Positions 45,673-54,759 of a stretch of DNA of 64,000 nt are shown here, one piece after another. Position 1 is the stretch's first letter. Every line of letters begins with the position of its first letter. The notes beneath the pieces were generated by a model that was not told the origin of the DNA, did not search any database, and saw only the letters and a program-made list of their open reading frames with translations. Position numbers and translations under genes: made by a program. The DNA comes from Cesiribacter sp. SM1. GTDB lineage: Bacteria > Bacteroidota > Bacteroidia > Cytophagales > Cyclobacteriaceae. Location of the stretch: assembly GCF_020178975.1 (NCBI RefSeq), contig NZ_JAHXBU010000038.1, forward strand, positions 62,001-126,000, given 5' to 3'.

Positions 45673-46726
45673 TGTTTCTTTTTCAGCTAGTGTGCCAAAG
45701 ATTAGAGCATGTATAGACTGCGAAACCATTTTGAAGGATATTGACCTGCTTAATCAGGTGGATTCAAGATCGGTATGATGATTGTTAATTTGGAATAGCT
45801 GAGTTGTAAAGCTCAGGCATTATGGACTAGTTAGAAAATCCCATAGCTCTCTTTAGGCAACTCAACTGCTCAAAAAAAATGGCTTTATCTAATCTGGTTT
45901 CAGCATGGGTCACAATTATGTAGCACCAGTCCCAATTTCTGCTATATGCATCGCAGAAATCAAGCGTTTCATTGTATTTAGAGATATAGTTTTTGAGGCA
46001 ATATGCCTTATCAATAATTAGGGTAAATCAGCATTAGGTGCGAAATTCAGAGAACCGTATACTTTCCTTAAACATCTCATTCTGGATTTAAAATTCAAGA
46101 AATTTCCCGTACACTATTTTGTCTTTACCAGGTTTTATGAATCTGGGGCTGAACATGTTTGCAAAAACTATTTTTAAAAGTTCAATCGGATAGTACTGGA
46201 GGCAATGGGCCTAGACAAGAACATCAGGAACTTTGATTTCTATAGCAATAAACATACTGACTGATTAGCACTTCATAACGTCGAGGTGCCCTTGATAGAC
46301 ATCATGCGCCAATGCCTCCATAAAACCCCGGGACAAACGATGAAGTGTCTTATGGTGTATCATTTGTTACAGGAAAACATCATCTGGCTTATCTATTCTT
46401 CCATTGGGAAGCGGTGCAGCACCTTCATAACAGGTGTTTAGTAATGCTCCATAGCTCCGAAGATTCGGTCCTGCCTGTAGCCCTGAACCCTGCTGGGGTA
46501 ATGTTGATTTGTGTTACTGAAGATAAACCTAAAAAAATAGATAAGGAATTTTTGGGGGAGGTTGTAATCAACTACATTGTATGGAAAGCCAAATTTGGAA
46601 TTTGTTGGTTTTTTAACAAGGCTTGATTTTAATGTATTTATGCTTAGATAAAACACTAAGAGTTTTTTAATTAAGAAATAGTAACATTAAGTAAATGAAT
46701 AATTCTATCCAGATCCATTTTTGACA
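45673..46726. other. Long intergenic region with a degraded minus-strand coding fragment
   Basis: 1054 nt separating the two duplicated signalling operons. It holds one minus-strand coding-like fragment at 45827-46027 (listed separately). A plus-strand 93-codon open frame at 46345-46626 has no family feature, and I do not call it. No terminator was recognised after the receiver gene. Confidence 0.4.
45827..46027 (-). pseudogene. Protein fragment without a start codon
   Basis: 67 open codons on the minus strand ending in TAG. The translation has a protein-like composition: KAYCLKNYISKYNETLDF, then DAYSRNWDWCYIIVTHAE and KAIFFEQLSCLKRAMGFSN. No ATG, GTG or TTG starts it, and an in-frame TGA lies just upstream. 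I do not recognise the family. It may be the remaining end of a lost gene. Confidence 0.3.
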
Positions 46727-47890
46727 ATGACCACATCTACTGTTGTTTTTACCAGCAAAAAGTCAAGTGAAGAAGCCGGAAGGGAATTGGCCACACAAGC
46801 GCTAAAAGCACTTAATGGGCAGTTGCCAAGTGTATTTATTCTGTTTGCTTCCTCAGCCTATAATTATGAAGTACTACTCCAATCCATAAATCGGAACTGT
46901 ACACCTGAAATTCTGATTGGCTGTTCTTCAGCAGGTGAATTCACCTCTGCCGATTTTGAAACGGATTCAGCCAGTGCGGTCGTTATTTACTCTACCGACA
47001 TGGTCTTTTCTGCAGGTGTAGGCACTGGCATTAAAAGCAGCCGCAGTCAGGTAGTACAGGAGCTTCTTTCACCTCTGAAAGGCTTAAATAAGTTTGACTA
47101 TCCATTTCAGTCAGGCCTAGTACTGGCAGATGCATTATCCGGGCATACTGATGAGATCATCGATATGCTAACGGAAAAGACAGGTACCTACCAGTTTTTT
47201 GGAGGAGGTGCAGGCGATAATGCAAACTTTCAAAAAACCCATGTGTTTTTGGGTGAGGAAGCGTTATCAGATGCTGCTGTTATTTTAGAAATTCTGTCTA
47301 AAAAGCCGTTGGGCTTAGGAGTTAAACATGGATGGAAGCCAGTTGGAGAAAAGATGCGGGTTACCGCCTCAGAGGGAATGCGGATAATAAGCCTGAACGG
47401 GGCTCCTGCAGCAGAGGTATTTAAGGAGTATGCAGATGCTACCGGGCAGTCGTTGGATTTCAACGATCCAATTCCTTTTTTTCTTCATAATCTTTTAGGA
47501 ATAGAAACTGAGCAAGGGTTCAAACTGAGGGTACCACTTGCCTCACAGCAAGACGGCTCCATCGCCTGTGCATCTGATATTCCAGTCGGATCAATCATTT
47601 CGTTTATGGCTATTGAACCTGAAGCAGCTAAACATGCTGCTGAGCAGGCTACTGCCATGGCAATTGATAGCTTAAAAGGCAGTAAGCCAAGTGTAGCTTT
47701 GTTTTTTGATTGTGTAGCTACACGCCTTAGAATGGGAAATCAGTTCATACATGAACTGGAGCAGGTAAAAAGTATCCTGGGAGATACAAATTATGCAGGC
47801 TGTAATACGTATGGTCAAATAGCCCGGGTGAATGGTCAGTTTAGTGGTTTCCACAATTGTACTGCAGTAGTATGTGTGATCCCGGAATAA
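46727..47890 (+). CDS. FIST-domain signal-transduction protein
   Basis: 387 aa from ATG 46727; a TTG at 46721 would add two residues. The FIST N domain (about 30-215) has LIGCSSAGEFTSADFETDSASAVVIYS, and FFGGGAGDNANFQKTHVFLG (about 145-165). The FIST_C domain (about 220-365) includes LNGAPAAEVFKEY and ALFFDCVATRLRMG. FIST proteins are proposed sensors of small ligands such as amino acids, usually next to signalling genes. Here the kinase follows 10 nt downstream, so the protein is probably a separate input subunit of that kinase. Confidence 0.92.
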   Translation: MTTSTVVFTSKKSSEEAGRELATQALKALNGQLPSVFILFASSAYNYEVLLQSINRNCTPEILIGCSSAGEFTSADFETDSASAVVIYSTDMVFSAGVGTGIKSSRSQVVQELLSPLKGLNKFDYPFQSGLVLADALSGHTDEIIDMLTEKTGTYQFFGGGAGDNANFQKTHVFLGEEALSDAAVILEILSKKPLGLGVKHGWKPVGEKMRVTASEGMRIISLNGAPAAEVFKEYADATGQSLDFNDPIPFFLHNLLGIETEQGFKLRVPLASQQDGSIACASDIPVGSIISFMAIEPEAAKHAAEQATAMAIDSLKGSKPSVALFFDCVATRLRMGNQFIHELEQVKSILGDTNYAGCNTYGQIARVNGQFSGFHNCTAVVCVIPE

Positions 47891-47900
47891 GGGAATCAGA

Positions 47901-49232
47901 ATGGATTGGTTAGATTATCTTGTACATTTTACAAACCGGGAGAACAGACTGGAAACAGCAAGAAAAATTTCAGTCCTGCTAAATGCCGAAGACCTTATTA
48001 TTTTTCTTAAAGATCCTGAGTTGAACGTTCTTCTTCCTGGGATAGGCTTTCCACAAACTTTACCGGGTAGCAAGAGCTGGCAAAGCTTCCTCAAAAGCAG
48101 TGAAGACGTTATTTATAAAGGGCATGTCCCTTATCGGGATGAAACATGTCCGGCTGTGGCTGTTCGGGGAGTTGATGGGGCCATTGCCGTTTTGATAGGG
48201 GGGTGTCCTGGAGATAAAGACCTTGCTCTGCTAACGAAAATACTGAACATTACAGCTCCTCTACTAAAGCAGGAGCAACTGGCGCATTTGGCAGAAAGCA
48301 GATCAATGCATAGTGCAAGGCTAGCCGAAAAGGCAGAAAGATTAACCATTACCCTTGATGCTACCCGCCAGAGCCTCATGGAGGTCATTAAGGAAAACTC
48401 AGACCTTTTACAGCTTACCAAGCAGCAAAATAATGAGCTTGCAGCTGCCAATGAAGAACTAAGGGCCTCTCATGAAGAAGTGATGGCCGGACTAGAGGAG
48501 TTGCATGAGGCTAATCAAAAGCTACTTAGTATCAATGCCGACCTGGATAATTTTATTTATACAGCCTCCCATGACTTGAAAGCTCCTATTTCCAATATTG
48601 AGGGTTTGATGATCGCCATGATGAGAAACCTTAGTCCTGAAAGTAGACAAGCGCCTGTTATTCAAAAGCTTTCAGGATTAATTACCCATTCCATTGAACG
48701 CTTCAAGCGGACCATCAACGATCTGACCCAAATTACCAAGATCCAAAAAGAGGGCCTAGGAGAAGACCTATCACAGGTCGATCTTTCTCAAGTCATCAGT
48801 GAAGTGAGCGCCGACCTGGTCTATCAAATAGAGCAGGCAAATGCAATTATTGATTTGGAACTTAATAATTGCCCCTCTATTCATTTTTCTGCAAAGAATG
48901 CTCGAAGCATCGTTTATAACTTACTATCTAATGCTATCAAGTACCGTTCACCTGAGCGGAGGTTAAAGATACGGATCAGTTGTTATTTTGAAGGAGAACA
49001 TCAGGTGCTCTCCATAGAGGACAATGGGCTTGGATTGGACCTGTCCAACGAAGATAAAATATACTCCATGTTCAAGCGCCTGCACGACCATGTGGAAGGT
49101 TCGGGAATAGGTTTATACATTGTCAAGAAAATCATTGAGAATGCCAAGGGTAAGATAGTGGTACATAGTAAACTGAATGAAGGATCAACTTTTCTAGTTT
49201 ACTTTAAAAGCCATAACTCATCCTTAAAGTGA
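47901..49232 (+). CDS. Soluble sensor histidine kinase paired with FIST protein
   Basis: 443 aa. The N-terminal 140 residues are a GAF-like domain (RLETARKISVLLNAEDLIIFLKDPELNVLLPG...AVAVRGVDGAIAVLIGG). A long coiled coil (about 145-215) leads to the H-box with His224 (YTASHDLKAPISN), then N-box NLLSNAIKYRS, NGLGLDL and GSGIGLYIVKK. There are no membrane helices. The transmitter is about as similar to the kinase at 42498 as expected for a recent duplicate. It lies between the FIST gene (10 nt) and the receiver (15 nt) in one operon. Confidence 0.93.
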   Translation: MDWLDYLVHFTNRENRLETARKISVLLNAEDLIIFLKDPELNVLLPGIGFPQTLPGSKSWQSFLKSSEDVIYKGHVPYRDETCPAVAVRGVDGAIAVLIGGCPGDKDLALLTKILNITAPLLKQEQLAHLAESRSMHSARLAEKAERLTITLDATRQSLMEVIKENSDLLQLTKQQNNELAAANEELRASHEEVMAGLEELHEANQKLLSINADLDNFIYTASHDLKAPISNIEGLMIAMMRNLSPESRQAPVIQKLSGLITHSIERFKRTINDLTQITKIQKEGLGEDLSQVDLSQVISEVSADLVYQIEQANAIIDLELNNCPSIHFSAKNARSIVYNLLSNAIKYRSPERRLKIRISCYFEGEHQVLSIEDNGLGLDLSNEDKIYSMFKRLHDHVEGSGIGLYIVKKIIENAKGKIVVHSKLNEGSTFLVYFKSHNSSLK

Positions 49233-49247
49233 TAAATAATTTTAAAA

Positions 49248-49649
49248 ATGAAGAGATTAAAGGCCGTCCTTTTGATAGATGATGATGAGACGACTAACAT
49301 CATCAATGAAATGCTGATTACAGAGATGGATGTAACAGAAAAGCTTTTTCAAGCGCGTAATGGTAAAGAAGCCATTGATTTGTTACAAGGCCTATTGAAA
49401 CAACCAGCGCATTTTCCAGAATTAATTCTGCTGGACGTCAATATGCCTGTAATGGATGGCTTTGCATTTCTAGAAGCTTACCAAGAAATGGATTTTCCTG
49501 GTAAATCTTCTTTGAAGATCGTAATGCTCACTACATCGCTCAACCCAAAAGATATTGAGCAGGCAAAAAATGCAGGAGTTACCAATTATCTAACAAAACC
49601 GCTGCTGGAAGAAACATTATATAATATCTTGGAAGAACATATTCGCTAG
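49248..49649 (+). CDS. Single-domain response regulator (receiver)
   Basis: 133 aa. Acidic pocket IDDDE is at about 10-14, phospho-acceptor Asp63 in LILLDVNMPVMDGF, and MLTTS and YLTKPL are conserved. Whole-length similarity to the receiver at 45271 shows they duplicated together with their kinases. It is the last gene of the FIST–kinase–receiver operon. Confidence 0.93.
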   Translation: MKRLKAVLLIDDDETTNIINEMLITEMDVTEKLFQARNGKEAIDLLQGLLKQPAHFPELILLDVNMPVMDGFAFLEAYQEMDFPGKSSLKIVMLTTSLNPKDIEQAKNAGVTNYLTKPLLEETLYNILEEHIR

Positions 49650-49737
49650 TGTGCATATTCCCTTGTATGGAAGATAAAGGAGTAATCGTTCAGTTGATGT
49701 TTCAAGGATCATCTGTCAGGTAAAGTCTTGACTATCC

Positions 49738-49832
49738 CAGCAAAAGAAAGAAACCATCCGTGCTCGAAATAGCTAATTTTTCCAATGGCAGAAAAAAAAA
49801 TAATATGGCTTAACTCTCTGGGACTACGACAC
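49738..49832 (+). mobile_element. Transposase 3'-end remnant (copy of the one at 53.1 kb)
   Basis: About 95 bases are nearly the same as 53121-53213, including CAGCAAAAGAA at the start and a block through taatatggcttaactctctg to cgacac at the end. In the other copy this encodes the FFQWQKKIIWLNSLGLRHL end of an IS481-like transposase; here the frame is broken. Confidence 0.75.
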
Positions 49833-50006
49833 ATAAAGCTCTTCCATAAAAGAGGCAAACTCACCAGAGTCCTTGAACTGTTTCCGCGCGGCGTCCGCAA
49901 AAACTCCGCATTCAAAAAGTCTTCTTTCGAAATCATAGCTTTGGAACTGTTATAAAAGTTAATAAAAAAGGTCCGTGATTTTTCATCCCGAACCTTCATT
50001 TACACA
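49833..50006 (-). mobile_element. IS256-family transposase, N-terminal remnant
   Basis: On the minus strand MISKEDFLNAEF starts at 49936. After a frameshift the text continues FADAARKQFKDSGEFASFMEELY, the usual IS256 N-terminus, and then breaks off at the junction with the IS481-like remnant at 49832. The outer end holds TTCATTTACACA (49995-50006), the exact complement of the end repeat beside the C-terminal remnant at 34153-34164. The rest of the 522-nt gap after the receiver gene has no recognisable gene. Confidence 0.7.
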
Positions 50007-50171
50007 GTTCCTAAAACACTGCCTTCTCTCTGGGCTACATTAGCCCAAATGAATACGAAAATATCAATCATTATGCAGCTGCTGCATAACCTTTTCTAAC
50101 CCTCCGTCTTTTTGGGGAACTCCAGCTTAAAGCACCAGCTGTTCAGTACAACAACTGAGATTACACCCCCT

Positions 50172-52526
50172 TTAAAACCGATATTCATTGATTGTAATTG
50201 AACCTTTATAACTGTCATCTGGAGCTGAACAAACACCTAGATCGGGCCTACCTCCTAAAGAACCATCTTCAAAGAGCACAACATAATCTACAGAATAAAA
50301 GACTCCACCAAAAGCCTCCCCAAAGTAAACATATCCAACAATTCGTTTATCTACCACTGGACCAAATTCAGGACCAAGTGAAGGACAGTCTGCATAAATA
50401 TGGCTGTGAGTATGTCCGTGATTCAATACATAACTACCCTTGACTACATAACCATTTTCAGTGGTAAGAGTAGCAGTTAGATCTGTATTTAAGGTTATTT
50501 TAGCGTTCTTGTATCCATAGCGGGGAATATCTGCTGTTATAGTCTTACCCACCATTCCTCGGTAGATTTCATTATTAAGTGTTAGATCAATAGGAAACCT
50601 TACTTCTCGATTATTTGTCACATCCTTAATACTTATAATATATTTACCAACATAATGGTCATCTGCATCAACAGGGTACTTATCTAATTTTAAATAATGA
50701 TTAGTTGCATCTAAACCATAGGGACCTACTTTTACATATGTCCCCTTGTATTTTAAACGCACCATTTCTAATAATCTATTAGGTAATTTTATTTTATCAT
50801 TCGGCTTCAAAGTAAAAACCGGCTTTAGTAAAGAATAATCTGATCTATAATTGGTTATTTCAAGCTCATAGAATTTAATATGATCTTCTACCTTGACTTT
50901 GAACTTAATGGGACTACCTGCTATATGATCTCCTTCTTTGTCTTTAACTTCAGCTGTAAGAACAGCTTCCTCAGTTTTTTCCTCGGGTAATGTCCATTCT
51001 ACGATTGCCTTTCCTTCAGGATCAGTCTTTGTTTCATTGACTTTGATACCAGCTAAACTTACACTGCCGTTTCCAGCGTCTACTTTCCAATTAACTTTGA
51101 AACCTGCTTTTTCCCATTCTGCATATTGAGATTGAGGTATCAGCTTGATGCTAGGATGAATTTTCTCTCCAGCACTATACTCGACTTTAAGTGTACCATC
51201 TTTAACAACCTCCACACAAGCCTCCTTGAGTTTACTATCGTGCAGCTGCATCTTTTCTGTTAATTCTACGGGTTCTACAAGAGCAACAATTGAATGGCGG
51301 AAAGTAGCATAGTCGGTAAGTACATTGTCTTTCAAAGAATTAACTTTTGTTATTACTTCTATGATTGCCCTAATTCTTCTTCCTAGAAACCTTTTGAGCA
51401 ACACACCACCACTTATTTTGTGGCACTTATCAGAGTTCAGAAAGTTAAACCCTGCACTTAAACTTACATTTACCCCTAAAGAAACTAATTCTGATACTCC
51501 TGTGTCTCCATCTTTTTCAAATTGACTAAAGAACTGACTATGTAACTCACTACTAATATTTTCCGCCATATCGTAGGCACACGCTGCTCCAACTGCGTCA
51601 CCATCCATCATACCCATTATTTTACCCATCGTTAATGAGATTAGTCCCCCTGTAAGGCGAATTATATTCTTATTTTTAACTGCCTGGCTTGATTGGGTTA
51701 CTTTCACCTCAAAGCAGTCATCGGTAAGGCTGGATAAGGATACTTTCTCTTGAAACTCATCACTGATATAATATTCTCGTGGGTCTAGAGGCATTGTTAC
51801 AAGTTCATTGGAAGAAAGACTTGAAATTGCTTTGAAGTTCACTTCAGCATGACTCCATATAGGGTTGTAAAGATAGGGTTTGCCTGCATTTCCTCCTCTA
51901 TAAAGCCAACTTTGAATGTTGTTTGGTTCGGAATCGGATAAGCGTCCTCCCTCATCAATTGCTGGGAAATATTCCTTACCTATATGGCTGTTCAAGGACA
52001 CTATAGCTTGAAGAAGGTCTTCATGTTTCATGTCATAGATATCCTTACCCGCAGCCATCACATCAGTTACAGCTTTAATCAACGTTAGGAATTGTTCTGA
52101 CTTTGCTATATCAACGTCCAAAGTATTATTTTGCTGTTCTTCATCTAGCATGACATAGTTTGGCAGCAAGTCAAGTAGCCCATGGCTCACTTTTTCAGCA
52201 TCCACTGTTAGCTTCAATACTTGAGGCTTTATGTTGACAAGAGCCAGTACTTTCTCACCAGTTACATCTGTAATAAAAATCTGACCTTCGGAATCTTTCT
52301 TGACAAGCAACCGGAAGCTTCCATCCTGAACCACTGCTGAATCATGAAGGCTATAAACTTTTGCGCCATTCATATTGAATTCTTTCGCAACCGTACCCTC
52401 TAGGTATTGCATGCTTTCTGGTATTGGCTTTTCTTTTGGGCCAGTAGTAGTAATATCATCCGGGGCTTCATCTTGACATGAGAAAGCCAACACCAGAAAT
52501 AAGATAAAGATTATGCGACGGTACAT
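50172..52526 (-). CDS. Large orphan lipoprotein
   Basis: 784 aa. Lipoprotein signal peptide with lipobox AFSC (Cys 17), then an acidic linker. Residues about 40-110 look like a carboxypeptidase-regulatory/Ig-type beta domain. A mixed helical region (about 120-420) has Cys residues and a Gly-rich hydrophobic stretch (LISLTMGKIMGMMDGDAVGAA). An Ig-like domain of the big-bacterial type is at about 455-555 (VNWKVDAGNGSVSLAGIKVNETKTDPEGKAIVEWTLP). The C-terminal 230 residues contain a His-rich motif (LNHGHTHSHIYADC). I do not recognise the whole protein. It stands alone between two transposase remnants and may have been acquired. Confidence 0.7.
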   Translation of the reverse strand: MYRRIIFILFLVLAFSCQDEAPDDITTTGPKEKPIPESMQYLEGTVAKEFNMNGAKVYSLHDSAVVQDGSFRLLVKKDSEGQIFITDVTGEKVLALVNIKPQVLKLTVDAEKVSHGLLDLLPNYVMLDEEQQNNTLDVDIAKSEQFLTLIKAVTDVMAAGKDIYDMKHEDLLQAIVSLNSHIGKEYFPAIDEGGRLSDSEPNNIQSWLYRGGNAGKPYLYNPIWSHAEVNFKAISSLSSNELVTMPLDPREYYISDEFQEKVSLSSLTDDCFEVKVTQSSQAVKNKNIIRLTGGLISLTMGKIMGMMDGDAVGAACAYDMAENISSELHSQFFSQFEKDGDTGVSELVSLGVNVSLSAGFNFLNSDKCHKISGGVLLKRFLGRRIRAIIEVITKVNSLKDNVLTDYATFRHSIVALVEPVELTEKMQLHDSKLKEACVEVVKDGTLKVEYSAGEKIHPSIKLIPQSQYAEWEKAGFKVNWKVDAGNGSVSLAGIKVNETKTDPEGKAIVEWTLPEEKTEEAVLTAEVKDKEGDHIAGSPIKFKVKVEDHIKFYELEITNYRSDYSLLKPVFTLKPNDKIKLPNRLLEMVRLKYKGTYVKVGPYGLDATNHYLKLDKYPVDADDHYVGKYIISIKDVTNNREVRFPIDLTLNNEIYRGMVGKTITADIPRYGYKNAKITLNTDLTATLTTENGYVVKGSYVLNHGHTHSHIYADCPSLGPEFGPVVDKRIVGYVYFGEAFGGVFYSVDYVVLFEDGSLGGRPDLGVCSAPDDSYKGSITINEYRF

Positions 52527-52639
52527 AGTGTATGGAAAAATGCTGTGGACTTAATATCAAACTTAATCTTTAAATCTTACATACTTCTTACCCGGAAGTA
52601 GGTATTTTTCCACATTTCTTGTCATAATGCCTTGATAGT

Positions 52640-53330
52640 GAAGAAAGAGGGAATAGAGAAGCCTAGCAGTACAAGAAAGCTGGTGTGATTGTCTCCGGCA
52701 TAGTACCCCGGGAACAGGTGCAGCAGGATCTCTTCCACAGGGAGAAGAAGGATGAACTGATGCAGCGGTGGATAAGCTAAAGGTGCAGCTGGGAAGGGAG
52801 AAGGTGCAGCTGGCGGCACAGGGCTTTGGCAGGATCTGGAAGTTACGGCTGAAAACTTCATCAAATTCCGCCCCATAAAACCTCGCAGCCCTCACCTGAA
52901 TGGTAAAGTGGAACGGTCACAGCAAACAGATAAAGCAGAATTCTATTCCCTGCTAGATAAAAAAGATCCACAGCTAGATTGGCAGCAGGCCTCGGCCCAA
53001 TGGGAGAACTTCTACAACCAGGAACGGCTACACTCATCCCTCCATGGTAAAACTCCTTGGGAAAAATACTTAGAGGTGAAAGCTATCATTCCGACCCAAG
53101 AGCAGATACAACATCAATATCAGCAAAAGAAGGAAACCGTCCATGCCAGAAATAACTATTTTTTCCAATGGCAAAAAAAAATAATATGGCTTAACTCTCT
53201 GGGACTACGACACCTAAGGCCTCACCTGAGCCTTGACTACAAAACACCTCAACAGGTACAGCATGAAGAAACCCTAATCTTCACTAGATTAGGGTCACAG
53301 GTAATATCATAAAACCTGTCAACTTATTTC
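52640..53330 (+). pseudogene. IS481-like transposase remnant
   Basis: The intact part begins near 52855: NFIKFRPIKPRSPHLNGKVERSQQTDKAEFY, followed by DWQQASAQWENFYNQERLHSSLHGKTPWEKYLEV and an extended C-terminus to the stop at 53310. KPRSPHLNGKVERSQ with its final Glu is the IS481/integrase-core signature. Upstream (52640-52850) the frame is broken by several stops and shifts. The first two acidic catalytic residues are lost. The likely right end (GGGACAAG) lies at 53333-53342. Confidence 0.8.
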
Positions 53331-53351
53331 AAACGGGACAAGCTATAGTTA

Positions 53352-54365
53352 TTAATATTTTATTACAACTTTGCCGATTGTTTTGCCGCTTTCTAATAAA
53401 CGATGAGCTTCTTTGATGTTTTCGGCAGTCAAGCCTTCAATTGTGGTATTTAGTGTTGGTTGTAATATGCCATTATCGAGCAGTTGAGCGATCTTGTTTA
53501 AAATATGGTGTTGCTCTATCATGTCATCTGTTTGATAAATAGAACGGGTAAACATCAGCTCCCAATAAAAACTAACACTCTTTCTTTTTAGCTGATTCAA
53601 CCGTACAGGTTCTGTCGGGTCACTAATAGAACCTACCTTTCCCTGCGGCTTTATGAGTTCCACTATCGCATCCCAATACTCGTTCAGGTTTACAAAGTCT
53701 ACAATATAATCCACCTGCTCAAAGCCAATATTTTTAATCTCACTAACAAGATTTTTGTGGTTGACTACGTGGTCTGCTCCCATTTTTTTGCACCACTCAA
53801 TTGTAATGTCTCTCGAAGCAGTCGCTATAACGGTTAACCCTAAAATCTTTTTGGCTAGTTGAATGCCAATCGAGCCAACACCGCCTGCACCTCCAATAAT
53901 CAGAATGGTTTTGCCTTTGTCTATTTCCGGACTTAATTTAAAGTGGTCGAAAAACATCTCATAAGCAGTAAGTGAAGTAAGGGGCATGGCAGCAGCTTGT
54001 TCAATGCTGATATTCTTTGGTGCAAATCCTACAATACGTTCATCTACCAACTGATATTGTTGGTTAGAGCCATCTCTTGTAAGATCTCCAGCATAAAATA
54101 CCCTATCACCTTTTTTAAAGAGTGCAACTTCATCGCCCGTAGCCTCTACTGTGCCGATTGCATCCCAACCAATTATCTTCGGAGTATCCTGTTGCTTATC
54201 TTTAAGGCTGTTTTTTCTGATTTTATAATCAACAGGGTTGACAGAAATAGCTTCAACTTTTACTAAAAGGTCTTTTCCTTGGGCCGTTGGTATCTCACTA
54301 TCAAACTCAATAAAGCTATCTGCTTCATCAATGGGTAATGACATCTTAAATCCAATTGCTTTCAT
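53352..54365 (-). CDS. Zinc-independent alcohol dehydrogenase / quinone oxidoreductase-like (MDR)
   Basis: 337 aa medium-chain dehydrogenase/reductase. The GroES-like N-terminal part has VEAISVNPVDYKIRK (about 37-51) and GWDAIGTVEATGDEV. The Rossmann part has IIGGAGGVGSIGIQLAKK (about 155-172), then ADHVVNHK. No structural or catalytic zinc ligands are visible, as in zeta-crystallin and NADPH:quinone oxidoreductases. It probably reduces quinones or enones with NADPH. It has its own gap of about 390 nt before the next gene. Confidence 0.92.
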   Translation of the reverse strand: MKAIGFKMSLPIDEADSFIEFDSEIPTAQGKDLLVKVEAISVNPVDYKIRKNSLKDKQQDTPKIIGWDAIGTVEATGDEVALFKKGDRVFYAGDLTRDGSNQQYQLVDERIVGFAPKNISIEQAAAMPLTSLTAYEMFFDHFKLSPEIDKGKTILIIGGAGGVGSIGIQLAKKILGLTVIATASRDITIEWCKKMGADHVVNHKNLVSEIKNIGFEQVDYIVDFVNLNEYWDAIVELIKPQGKVGSISDPTEPVRLNQLKRKSVSFYWELMFTRSIYQTDDMIEQHHILNKIAQLLDNGILQPTLNTTIEGLTAENIKEAHRLLESGKTIGKVVIKY

Positions 54366-54759
54366 AAATCTGTTCCTTTGTTTTTGTATTCTTTCTGAAA
54401 ACGGCTTCCACTAACGCTTGTGACCTGTATTGATACATCGTTTAGGAAACTGTCGTTATAAATTTACGGAAGTTCCTTGAGGAGAAAAATGTTTCCCAAA
54501 CTGATCGCAGAGCCATCAACAGTGCTGCTTTGCAATTTTCGTAATAGTAAAATTTTGATGGTTTCATATCAAAAAATCTTGTCGGACATGGTAGGTAAGG
54601 AAAAGGTTGCTCACCTTTATCCGAGATGCTTAACCTGGCCATTTTTAAAAGCGCAAAGCCTCTCCGCTGGAGGTGAAAGCAGCCATCTATAAAATCTGGA
54701 TTCAGGTGTTAACTCCACCCTTACCACGTAAAATGCACATCCAGAACCCAGAGCAGGCA
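54366..54759. other. Intergenic region, nothing recognised
   Basis: 394 nt. Short overlapping open frames on both strands at 54442-54692 have no family feature or start context and are not called. I see no clear promoter or terminator. Confidence 0.4.

Noticed and set aside
46345-46626. 93-codon plus-strand open frame before the FIST gene
   Set aside because: No family motif, odd composition and no promoter; treated as chance coding in a long gap.
52563-52895. Minus-strand open frames opposite the IS481-like remnant
   Set aside because: Pro/Ser/Cys-rich translations opposite a decayed transposase; no support as genes.
54442-54692. Overlapping short frames on both strands after the MDR gene
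   Set aside because: Neither has a recognisable domain, signal peptide or start context.
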